The notes beneath the pieces were generated by a model, which saw nothing but the letters and a program-made list of their open reading frames with translations, did no database searches and was not told where the DNA came from. From an uncultured Eubacteriales bacterium (GTDB lineage: Bacteria; Bacillota; Clostridia; Lachnospirales; Cellulosilyticaceae): a DNA stretch of 8,315 bases. The DNA lies in contig URVM01000049.1 in NCBI GenBank assembly GCA_900551325.1, positions 1 to 8,315 of the forward strand, written 5' to 3'. Both the position numbers and the translations under genes were made by a program. Below, one piece after another: positions 1 to 6,501 of this stretch (position 1 is its first letter; every line of letters begins with the position of its first letter).

Positions 1-65
1 TTTAATGGTTACTATTTTATTTTCAAAGTTCATTGTTTCTTATTTACCAAGGCTTTATGCCCTGT

Positions 66-90
66 GTCAGTGGCGCTGTGCCCTGCTGAC
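66..90. other. Small GC-rich hairpin beside a repeated GGC-N5-GCCCTG element
   Basis: GTCAG (66-70) pairs with CTGAC (86-90), and an inner GGC (72-74) can pair with GCC (80-82). A second mini-hairpin, GGC (51-53) with GCC (59-61), lies beside it. The stretches 51-64 and 72-85 are direct copies (GGC-N5-GCCCTG) 21 bp apart. Read rightwards, the hairpin is followed by TTTTATTATTAT, so it could terminate a gene lying left of the window. Read leftwards, it lies just after a predicted transcription start and could be a structured leader or operator. I cannot decide between these readings from sequence alone. Confidence 0.4.
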
Positions 91-97
91 TTTTATT

Positions 98-126
98 ATT
101 ATGCCTTATAAGAAACTATAAGTCAA
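98..126 (-). promoter_or_regulatory. Strong leftward sigma-A type promoter
   Basis: On the minus strand a -35 box TTGACT (complement of 121-126) and a -10 box CATAAT (complement of 98-103) are separated by exactly 17 bp. Each matches the consensus at five of six bases. Upstream of the -35 box lie four A-tracts on this strand (complement of T-tracts at 132-136, 140-145, 151-156 and 160-166), spaced about 9-11 bp. They could act as an UP element or bend the DNA. The gene it drives must begin near or beyond the left edge and is not visible. Confidence 0.55.
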
Positions 127-169
127 CACTATTTTTAGCTTTTTTAAAGGTTTTTTGTGTTTTTTTATG

Positions 170-240
170 TTATCCACTATTTATTCATTTTATCCTCATA
201 TTACCAACATTTTATCCCCAGATTTATGCACATTTCCACA
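170..240 (+). repeat. Phased array of DnaA-box-like 9-mers
   Basis: Compared with the DnaA box TTATCCACA, this stretch has TTATCCACT (170-178), TTATCCTCA (190-198), TTATCCCCA (212-220) and TTATGCACA (224-232), each with one mismatch. TTACCAACA (201-209) and ATTTCCACA (232-240) have two mismatches and TTATTCATT (181-189) has three. All are in the same orientation, with starts mostly 9-12 bp apart, about one helical turn. A T-rich tract lies immediately to the left (132-166). The array could be a DnaA binding region for regulation or titration, part of a replication origin, or iteron-like repeats for another protein. No box is a perfect match and no dnaA gene is visible. Confidence 0.45.
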
Positions 241-246
241 TATAAC

Positions 247-290
247 TATACCCCAAATGCTCTACTTCTTTCTCTAGCATTTGGGGTATA
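247..290 (-). terminator. 15-bp hairpin just downstream of tetR
   Basis: A perfect 15-bp inverted repeat (247-261 with 276-290, TATACCCCAAATGCT arm) encloses a 14-base loop and begins 7 bases after the tetR stop codon. It most likely ends the efflux operon transcript or protects its 3' end. It lacks a clear U-tract in the leftward direction (GTTATATG follows), so it is not a textbook intrinsic terminator. Its sequence does not resemble the operators upstream of the operon. Confidence 0.55.
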
Positions 291-297
291 TCTCGTT

Positions 298-903
298 TTA
301 TTCATTTAATAGTTTTCTTATAGCATCATTTAAAAAAGGTTTAAATTCCTCAATAGGCAATGGGATATTATATAAGATCGCATTATAGCATGTAGAACCT
401 ATAAGTTCTATAACCATAAAGAGTGTGGTTCTAGGATCCTTTAGCTTTAACCCATCTTGTATAACTCTCTCTTCAAAAATTTCATAAATAGACTTGGCCG
501 CACTATCTCCATTTTCTGTTTCTTTATCTATATAAAGTTTCTCTATCCCTATCCCCATAGATAAGTTCTTATAAATAAACTTTAGTAGGTCTTGATTGTT
601 AGATAGTTCATCAATAATATAATTTGTGATAATTAGTAGTTGCTCTGTAAAATTTTCATAGTGTGTATTTCTACTAAACTCCACTGCTTCTTCAAAGAGT
701 TTGGCTGTCTTCTTTCTTCTTAATTTCTCAATAAGGTCATATTTATCTTTAAAGTATAAGTAGAAAGTCCCTTTAGCTACACCTGCTGCTTTGGCGATAT
801 CTTGTATAGTTGTTTCATTAACTCCCTTAGAAGTAAATAAGTCAAATGCGTTCTCCAAAAGTTCTTGCCTTTTCTTTTGTTGATTTTCCTTAATTTTACC
901 CAT
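298..903 (-). CDS. TetR/AcrR-family transcriptional regulator of the efflux operon
   Basis: This 201-residue protein has the usual TetR-family size. The N-terminal DNA-binding domain spans about residues 10-57, with the helix-turn-helix at about 32-51 (DIAKAAGVAKGTFYLYF, the typical TetR signature). The remainder is helical and would form the ligand-binding and dimer domain, which is too divergent to predict an inducer. The ATG at 903 is preceded by AAGGA at a suitable distance. It is the last gene of the operon, 14 bases after the second permease. I infer that it represses the promoter at 6355-6383 through the paired operators there, which would make the circuit autoregulatory because its own gene is in the repressed transcript. 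The family call is secure; the target is inferred from position and operator symmetry. Confidence 0.93.
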   Translation of the reverse strand: MGKIKENQQKKRQELLENAFDLFTSKGVNETTIQDIAKAAGVAKGTFYLYFKDKYDLIEKLRRKKTAKLFEEAVEFSRNTHYENFTEQLLIITNYIIDELSNNQDLLKFIYKNLSMGIGIEKLYIDKETENGDSAAKSIYEIFEERVIQDGLKLKDPRTTLFMVIELIGSTCYNAILYNIPLPIEEFKPFLNDAIRKLLNE

Positions 904-917
904 TGCTCTTATTCCTT

Positions 918-2102
918 TTATAAATTGATATTTTTATTTTCAGCTATCTCATTTGTTTTGTAATGTGTTTCTTCTATATTAAAGTTTCGTTTAAAACATT
1001 TAATAGCTATTGGCATCATAATGACAATATATAATACTAATTCTACTACATTTCGACTTACAGTTGCAAATGATAAACCTTTTATCATAATTTCGTCAAA
1101 GGATCTAGCATAATTCATAAGTGGCCATATTGTTTTTGCTACTACTGCTAAAAGGGTTGGCATCTGATCAACAGGCCATACATATCCACATGTTAAAAAG
1201 GTTGGAAGTGAAAGCATATAAGCAATTTGTGTAAATCTAGTTTTCTTTTTAGTAAAGCTAAATAGAATAATTGCTGGGCAACTAATAGCTATTGCAAAAA
1301 GTATGCTTAACACTATAGCTGCCATAATATTTCCATTAAAGATTAAGTTAAACTTCTTATGGAGTAAAAAGATAGTAAAGCTTCCTGAGCCAATAAGACA
1401 AGTAGCAGCTACTATTATTTTAGCTATTATTTGTTTAAAGGTATCCCTAGCTGCTGTTTCCTCTGGATTTCTAGATAATAAGGTAGCCATAGCTGAAAGC
1501 ATAAGCTGTTGAAGAAAGACGGCTATAATACCATATATTAAATAATTCATATAGGTAAGCTTTGAGTCATAGAGCATTCTTTCTTCAAAGCCAAAAGGTA
1601 CTGCCATATTAGTAGCTATACCTTCTTCTAGGGAACCTTTTGCTTCTAATACCTGTATAGATGCACCACCTGAAACAGTTTGGATAATTTGTGCCGCCCC
1701 TGCATAAACATTGTTTCCTATAATAACATTTGTCCCATCAGTTAAAATCATAACTTGAGACTGGTTTCCTAGCTTAATATTATTGCTTAAATCAGCAGGA
1801 ATATACACACCCATATAGACTTTTCTTTCATCTATAAGTTGTTGTAGTTCTTCTCTATTTTCAGCATAATAAGCTACATGAAATCGTTCATTCTTATCAA
1901 AGTACTCTATAATTTGTCTGCTAAGTGTACTATTGTCTTCATCTAATGCAGCAATGGCTACATCATTTACATATTCAGAGTAATACGCTCCTGTAAACCA
2001 CATTCCTAGAAAAGGTATCCCTATAAATAATAAAATAAGTAATCCTAATTTTTTAGAAGTATAATCTATTTCATTTAGAAGGCTTTTAAAAAAGGTATTC
2101 AT
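918..2102 (-). CDS. ABC-2 type permease, second of a tandem pair
   Basis: This 394-residue membrane protein has the architecture of the ABC2_membrane_3 family (YhhJ/YbhR/YbhS-like export permeases). One transmembrane helix at about 18-38 is followed by a large extracytoplasmic domain to about 180. Five more helices follow at roughly 184-209, 224-246, 258-284, 290-308 and 350-368. Family-like stretches include ALDEDNSTLSRQIIEYF near residue 52, YIPADLS near 100 and GYVWP at 306-310. Its ATG overlaps the stop codon of the upstream permease (ATGA), suggesting translational coupling, and GGGAGG lies 10 bases ahead of the start. The paralogous neighbour probably forms a heterodimer with it. No ATP-binding subunit is encoded nearby. 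The transported substrate is unknown; drugs or other amphiphiles are typical for such clusters. Confidence 0.88.
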   Translation of the reverse strand: MNTFFKSLLNEIDYTSKKLGLLILLFIGIPFLGMWFTGAYYSEYVNDVAIAALDEDNSTLSRQIIEYFDKNERFHVAYYAENREELQQLIDERKVYMGVYIPADLSNNIKLGNQSQVMILTDGTNVIIGNNVYAGAAQIIQTVSGGASIQVLEAKGSLEEGIATNMAVPFGFEERMLYDSKLTYMNYLIYGIIAVFLQQLMLSAMATLLSRNPEETAARDTFKQIIAKIIVAATCLIGSGSFTIFLLHKKFNLIFNGNIMAAIVLSILFAIAISCPAIILFSFTKKKTRFTQIAYMLSLPTFLTCGYVWPVDQMPTLLAVVAKTIWPLMNYARSFDEIMIKGLSFATVSRNVVELVLYIVIMMPIAIKCFKRNFNIEETHYKTNEIAENKNINL

Positions 2103-3238
2103 CTATTATCAGCCTCCCTTGGTTTTCTAAGTTGTTCCACCTGAACTCCCAGCGTGCTAGCTATAATCATAATAATTAAGAAAATGATTAAAAACCTTAT
2201 ATCTTTGAATACATCTACTGTAGTTCCTTTTAAGAATAAATCTCTTATATTGTCTCCATAATGGCTAAATGGAATAAACTTTGCCATCCACTGATAGGAA
2301 GGAAGCATTGAAATAACAGGCCATGTATACCCTGCCATAATAGAGTTTGGAATAAGTAAAAGTCCAATAACTGCCATGGCCAATACTCTATTATGTAGCC
2401 AAGCAGATACGGCTACTGCTAAGGAGGCTACAGCAAAAATAAATAATACACTTAACCCACATGCAAGTAGTAAAGAGCCCTTGAATGGTATTTTAAAGAA
2501 GTATATTTGCACTAATATATTAAAAAGGATACTTATACTTCCTAGTAAACCGTAAAAAATCACCTTACCACTTGTATAGCCTAGAATGCTTCTTCTTTTT
2601 TCCTCATCTCTTGGAAAGTTCACACATACAACTGCCATGAGTGCAATACCAAGTTGACAAATAATCGTTCCATAACCTGGTGTCATAAAGTAATTAAAGT
2701 TTTTAGTTGGGTTATATAGCGTACGTGTCTCAAAGCTTATAGGCATTGCCATAGTATAAGCTTCATCATAACTTTTATTTAATCTAGTCTGTATTTGTTT
2801 AATTGAAGCACCTACTCTTGCTGTTAGTAGAATTTCACTTGCCTTTGCCTTCGTAATACTTGTCATACTCATGTGACTACCATCATACAGTATAAGTACA
2901 TTAGGTGCTCTAAGACTCACTACATCTGCTGAAAAATTCCTAGGAATAACCATACCTACCCTTACAGTACTTGTATCTAAGAGGTTCTGAAGTTGTGCCT
3001 GATCATCTACGTAATACTGTATATCAAATGCATCGTTGGTTGCAAAATAATTAATAATTTGTCTACTAAGTTGTGAATCATCATAATCTACAACAGCCAT
3101 AGGGATATGGTCTATTACACCTTTTCCTAGCTGCCATCCTACAATAAGATTTACGCAGATGGGGATTATTAAGCATGTAATGAGTACTAATTTATCTGTT
3201 TTTAGCTTATGTATCTCTTCTTTTATACTTTCTAACAT
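2099..3238 (-). CDS. ABC-2 type permease, first of a tandem pair
   Basis: This 379-residue membrane protein is paralogous to the next gene. A transmembrane helix at about 16-36 is followed by an extracytoplasmic domain to about 180, then helices at about 183-206, 224-247, 254-280, 285-303 and 347-364. VVDYDDSQLSRQIINYF near residue 49 and GYTWP at 303-307 align with the matching segments of its partner, so the pair probably arose by duplication. AAGGTGG, 7 bases before the ATG, supports the start. It lies 34 bases after the adaptor gene and overlaps the following permease by 4 bases. Together they would form the inner-membrane part of a tripartite exporter similar in layout to YbhGFSR of E. 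coli, but without the YbhF-type ATPase. The family is clear; substrate and energy source are not. Confidence 0.88.
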   Translation of the reverse strand: MLESIKEEIHKLKTDKLVLITCLIIPICVNLIVGWQLGKGVIDHIPMAVVDYDDSQLSRQIINYFATNDAFDIQYYVDDQAQLQNLLDTSTVRVGMVIPRNFSADVVSLRAPNVLILYDGSHMSMTSITKAKASEILLTARVGASIKQIQTRLNKSYDEAYTMAMPISFETRTLYNPTKNFNYFMTPGYGTIICQLGIALMAVVCVNFPRDEEKRRSILGYTSGKVIFYGLLGSISILFNILVQIYFFKIPFKGSLLLACGLSVLFIFAVASLAVAVSAWLHNRVLAMAVIGLLLIPNSIMAGYTWPVISMLPSYQWMAKFIPFSHYGDNIRDLFLKGTTVDVFKDIRFLIIFLIIMIIASTLGVQVEQLRKPREADNR

Positions 3239-3272
3239 TCAATCACCACCTTCTAGAACCTTCATGGAGTCA

Positions 3273-4619
3273 TTATTTATTTTCGTTTGTAAATTGAATA
3301 TATGCACTCATGCCAGGTCTTAAGGTTTCATTTACATTATCAAGTTTAATTTTTACTCCAAAAGATACAATGTCAAAGTCTCCATTTTCATTTGTTGCAC
3401 GTTTTACTGCAAAGCTAGGTTCTGCATTAATTGTACTAACAGTACCTGTGAAAACTTGGTCTTTATAAGCTGGTACTTTAACTACAACTGCCCCTCCTTC
3501 TTTAATATTTGCAAGTTCTGTTTCTTTTACGCTTACCTGTGCCCATGTGTCTTTTAAATTCCCTACAATACCTATTTGTGTTCCTGTAGAAACAAGTTCA
3601 CCTTCTTTGGAGTTAAGTGTTGTAACTGTTCCATCTATAGGTGCTTTAATAATAACTTCATCTAAGTAAGCTTGAACTTCAGCAAGTGCACCTTTAGCCT
3701 GACTTACTAAACCTTCTTTTGCCTCAACTCCTGCACTTGCTTGAAGAAGAAGAGCATTTGCTGAATCTACACCTGCCATTGCTTGTGTTAATTGGGCACG
3801 TGCTGCTGTAAGACCTGCTTGTGCTTGATCTACTCTTGTTTTACTTGCTTCAAGCCCCGCTTTAGCTTGTTCACTTGTAGCTGTTGCTGCTGCCTTATCT
3901 TCTATTCTTGCACCTTCTTTTGCCATATTTAAAGTTTGTTCTGCTACTGTAAGCTGTGCTTTTATCTCATCTAGCTTTTGTTGTGATACTGCACCTTTTT
4001 CTGCAAGAACAGCTACACGATCATAAGACGCTTTCATTAAGTCATACGCAGTTTGTGCTTGAACTACTTCTTGACTTCTTGCACCATTATCTGCTTTATT
4101 TTTAACCGCTGTAGCAGCTTCATATTGTTTCTCTGCCGCTTTAACACCAGCACTAGCTTCATTTACTTTACCTTCTGCTGCTACACCAGCTTCTGCTTGT
4201 TGTACAAGACCTTTAGATGCTTCAACTCCAGCTTTAGCTTGTTCATGTAGTTCTTTAGCTGCTTTTAGAGCTGCTTCTGCTTGAGCTACTGCTGCTTCTG
4301 CTTGTTGTTTCTTTGCTTGAAGCTCATCACTTGAGATTTCTACTAAAGGATCACCTTGTTTTACTTGTTGCCCTTCTTCTACATATACTTTAACCACTCT
4401 ACCTGGTACTTTACTATTAATATTTACTTCATTAGCTTCAATAAGTCCCTGAGCTACTAAGCCCTCTTTCTCATTAAAGAATTGACTTACATTCATAGTA
4501 CTTGCATGAGCTGTACCGTTAAATCCAAAATACATAACACCTACTACAGCTACTAATAATCCTGCTGTAACACCTACATTCACAACTCTTTTTTGCTTAA
4601 TCATTTCCTTTATGTTCAT
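3273..4619 (-). CDS. HlyD/AcrA-family membrane fusion (adaptor) protein
   Basis: This 448-residue adaptor should link the permeases to the TolC-like protein. An N-terminal membrane anchor lies at about 13-33. The first half of the lipoyl/barrel-sandwich domain is at about 60-97 (VPGRVVKVYVEEGQQVKQGD) and the second half begins at KAPIDGTV (325-332). A beta-barrel and membrane-proximal region run to the C-terminus, including LRPGMSAYI. Between the lipoyl halves is an unusually long Ala/Gln/Glu-rich coiled-coil hairpin (about 98-323). Its tip, RVAVLAEKGAVSQQKLDE (201-218), carries the R-x3-L-x6-S pattern (R201, L205, S212) known from AcrA and MacA as the TolC-docking motif. The helices contain repeated QA-x-AG-[VL]-x-A units, for instance at 127-139 and 251-263, suggesting growth by internal duplication. 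GGAGGAG precedes the ATG by 8 bases. The gene follows the TolC-like gene by 15 bases. Confidence 0.92.
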   Translation of the reverse strand: MNIKEMIKQKRVVNVGVTAGLLVAVVGVMYFGFNGTAHASTMNVSQFFNEKEGLVAQGLIEANEVNINSKVPGRVVKVYVEEGQQVKQGDPLVEISSDELQAKKQQAEAAVAQAEAALKAAKELHEQAKAGVEASKGLVQQAEAGVAAEGKVNEASAGVKAAEKQYEAATAVKNKADNGARSQEVVQAQTAYDLMKASYDRVAVLAEKGAVSQQKLDEIKAQLTVAEQTLNMAKEGARIEDKAAATATSEQAKAGLEASKTRVDQAQAGLTAARAQLTQAMAGVDSANALLLQASAGVEAKEGLVSQAKGALAEVQAYLDEVIIKAPIDGTVTTLNSKEGELVSTGTQIGIVGNLKDTWAQVSVKETELANIKEGGAVVVKVPAYKDQVFTGTVSTINAEPSFAVKRATNENGDFDIVSFGVKIKLDNVNETLRPGMSAYIQFTNENK

Positions 4620-4634
4620 TGTGAATTCTCCTCC

Positions 4635-6302
4635 CTATTTATATGGTAAAATACCAACATCATTTAAATATTTTAATTTAGCTAAGTTGTAGCCATTAAT
4701 AGCTTCTATTTGCTTTTCTTGTATATTGGTTAAATTCTCTTCTGCAGCAATAACCTCTGTTAATGTTCCAGATAAGTCTCCAAGGTTAAGTTGTTTAAGT
4801 AAAGCATTATCATATCCATATCCTACTTCATATTTTACCTTTGCTAGTTCTACAGTTTCTTTAGCACTTGCTACAAGTTCATTAGCTTTCTCTACAATTT
4901 TTTCCATAGAAGTCATTGTAGAATAAGAAGTTCTAATATCACTTTCTACTTGAAGCTTTGCACTATTTAGTTCAATTTGTGCTTTATCTTGAAGCAATTT
5001 AACTTCTTTATACTGAGCATCACTTGAACTATATTCTGATTTACTTACTGCATCTAATAAATCTTCGTAAAGTTTTTGCTGTGTAGTAGCCATTCTAATT
5101 TCTAATCTTGCTTTAAGCCCACTTTCAATCCCTTTTGCAAGCTCAAATTCCTCATGAATATTTGGTTCTACTTCTTCTAGAACAATCTCTTCATCTAACT
5201 TCATATTAATGTTTTTCTTTAACTCTATAAGGGCTGCATTATAGTCTTTTAGTTGAAGTTCTCTACTCATTAAAGTTGAGTCATAATAAGTTTTAGCAAT
5301 GATTAAATCATCCTTAGACTTAGCTCCTACCTCATAAGCCGCTTTTGCCATCTCATATTGAACGGCTCCTCTTTCTACAGCTTTATCTTTAACTTCTAAA
5401 AGCTTCTGCTGCTTAAGTGCTTCAAAGTAGCTATTCTCTATTAAAAGTGCTGCCTTATTCTTAAAAATATTTTGTGAGTAGCTAGTTACTTCATCTTGGG
5501 CAAGTGCCATCTTCACTACTAAATCCCCTAAAGGCTTTGTTTTTAAAGAAGAGATAGTACTTGTAGAAAGTTTATTGGCTACATTCGCCATGGCAAATTG
5601 TAGAGCTGCATCATATTTAGATTTACTAGATAAATATTCCTGAGTACTTGCTTCTAACTTTTTCTTACTTCCATTTAAAATATCTAAGTTTTGATCTAAC
5701 ACCTTTTGTGCACTCTCAATAACGACTGGTGTAATCTGTGAGGCATATCCTTGTGCAGTAGCATTTGGTAATCCAAGCCCTTCATAGTAAGATACTAAAA
5801 AGCTATAAATCTCTGCCCCTTCTGGTATAGTTGTATTCAAATTAAACTCTGGCTTTTTTATAGGGATTGCTGTAGGTGCACACCCATTATCTAACTTAGC
5901 TTGAGCTGAACGTAACTGAGCTTCTGAAGAATAAACTTGGTCTCTACCATCATCAATTAAATAACTAGCATCTTCTAGGGCATTTTCACTATCTACCAAT
6001 GTATCTTTAATAGTAGATGCATTTGAAGCTACTAAATGAGCTAGCTTTTCTTGATTTTTAACTTGCTGTAAAAGCAGGCTGTCTTGAAGACCTTTTTCTA
6101 TTGCTTCATTAAGTGTTAATACCTTTTTTTCTTTGTTTATATCATTAGATGTAGCTTGTGTTTCATCTTCTTGCGAAACTTGAACTTCTTGTACTTTATC
6201 ATTTTGACTTTTTGCTTGAACTACTTTACCCGTAGCTCCATAAACGCTTGTGCTTGTCATAAGTACAATTGCCATAAGTGAAGCAATCATCTTCTTATTC
6301 AT
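4635..6302 (-). CDS. TolC-family protein, apparently without an outer-membrane barrel
   Basis: This 555-residue protein is the first gene of the operon. It has a Sec signal peptide (basic MNKK, hydrophobic core, likely cleavage near residue 22 after SVYG or SVYGA) with no lipobox cysteine. An acidic low-complexity linker extends to about residue 60. The TolC repeat begins at VLTLNEAIEKGL (61-72). Long amphipathic helices follow, with the two TolC tip motifs YEVGAKSKDDL (323-333) and YEVGYGYDNAL (491-501), matching the YxVG pattern at the periplasmic aperture of E. coli TolC. Where TolC has its two beta-hairpins, I see instead a Pro-rich insert near 140-195 and a short polar helical-looking segment near 418-440, so a transmembrane barrel seems missing. 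The protein is longer than typical TolC (about 430-490 residues). GAGGT, 8 bases before the ATG, supports the start. It probably forms an extracytoplasmic conduit or scaffold for the adaptor. Confidence 0.85.
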   Translation of the reverse strand: MNKKMIASLMAIVLMTSTSVYGATGKVVQAKSQNDKVQEVQVSQEDETQATSNDINKEKKVLTLNEAIEKGLQDSLLLQQVKNQEKLAHLVASNASTIKDTLVDSENALEDASYLIDDGRDQVYSSEAQLRSAQAKLDNGCAPTAIPIKKPEFNLNTTIPEGAEIYSFLVSYYEGLGLPNATAQGYASQITPVVIESAQKVLDQNLDILNGSKKKLEASTQEYLSSKSKYDAALQFAMANVANKLSTSTISSLKTKPLGDLVVKMALAQDEVTSYSQNIFKNKAALLIENSYFEALKQQKLLEVKDKAVERGAVQYEMAKAAYEVGAKSKDDLIIAKTYYDSTLMSRELQLKDYNAALIELKKNINMKLDEEIVLEEVEPNIHEEFELAKGIESGLKARLEIRMATTQQKLYEDLLDAVSKSEYSSSDAQYKEVKLLQDKAQIELNSAKLQVESDIRTSYSTMTSMEKIVEKANELVASAKETVELAKVKYEVGYGYDNALLKQLNLGDLSGTLTEVIAAEENLTNIQEKQIEAINGYNLAKLKYLNDVGILPYK

Positions 6303-6335
6303 ATTTGTCTACCTCATTTCGTCTAAAAATAAAAA

Positions 6336-6348
6336 TGACCAATGTTCA
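6336..6348. promoter_or_regulatory. Predicted TetR operator, proximal copy
   Basis: TGACCAATGTTCA is a near-perfect palindrome around base 6342 (TGA-x-CA-x-TG-x-TCA). It covers the predicted transcription start of the efflux operon. It forms the left arm of a 16-bp perfect inverted repeat (6336-6351 with 6367-6382). Size and symmetry suit a TetR-family dimer, and the only regulator in the window is the TetR protein of the operon. Confidence 0.7.
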
Positions 6349-6354
6349 TTTATT

Positions 6355-6383
6355 GTTATACACCCAAAATGAACATTGGTCAA
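6355..6383 (-). promoter_or_regulatory. Efflux operon promoter
   Basis: On the minus strand, TTGACC (complement of 6378-6383) and TATAAC (complement of 6355-6360) are separated by 17 bp, each differing from consensus at one base. Transcription should start near 6348, giving a leader of about 45 bases before the TolC-family gene. One operator covers the -35 box and the other the start point, a classic steric repression layout. Confidence 0.75.
6370..6382. promoter_or_regulatory. Predicted TetR operator, distal copy
   Basis: TGAACATTGGTCA is the exact reverse complement of the proximal operator, with centres 34 bp apart. It contains most of the -35 box of the leftward efflux promoter. It also overlaps a possible -35 box of the rightward oxidoreductase promoter. 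Binding here would block the first promoter and could affect the second. Confidence 0.7.
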
Positions 6384-6398
6384 TATTTTATTTATACT
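6370..6398 (+). promoter_or_regulatory. Possible rightward promoter for the flavin-Rieske gene
   Basis: TGAACA (6370-6375) and TATACT (6393-6398) are 17 bp apart. The -10 box is good and the -35 box is weaker (four of six bases). The resulting leader would be about 95 bases. The -35 box lies inside the distal operator, so this promoter may respond to the same TetR regulator. The spacing is ideal, but AT-rich DNA produces such matches by chance fairly often. Confidence 0.4.
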
Positions 6399-6487
6399 AA
6401 TTTAATTTTATACCTCAGCTTTTAATAAAATGACTAATTTTTAATCAAAACTTAGGATTAATTTTACTTATTTTGCTAACCCTAAAT

Positions 6488-6495
6488 GGGAGGTG
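6488..6495 (+). promoter_or_regulatory. Ribosome binding site fixing the oxidoreductase start
   Basis: GGGAGGTG lies 6 bases before the ATG at 6502. An in-frame GTG at 6493 is part of this Shine-Dalgarno sequence and so cannot be the true start. The protein therefore begins MESIWKK. Confidence 0.85.
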
Positions 6496-6501
6496 AATAT
6501 A

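Noticed and set aside
1..33. Possible partial minus-strand coding start reading MNFENKIVTIK
   Set aside because: Only 11 codons are inside the window, no Shine-Dalgarno sequence precedes it, and the residues match no family I recognise.
121..240. Calling the DnaA-box-like array the chromosomal oriC
   Set aside because: No dnaA, dnaN or rpmH gene is visible and no box is perfect. The rRNA operon to the right would run head-on to a fork leaving this site, which is rare.
247..290. TetR operator downstream of tetR
   Set aside because: The arms bear no resemblance to the TGAMCAWTGKTCA sites, and the element sits after the gene, where a 3' hairpin is expected.
6493..6501. Upstream GTG start for the flavin-Rieske protein
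   Set aside because: The GTG is part of the GGGAGGTG ribosome binding site; the ATG at 6502 has correct spacing.
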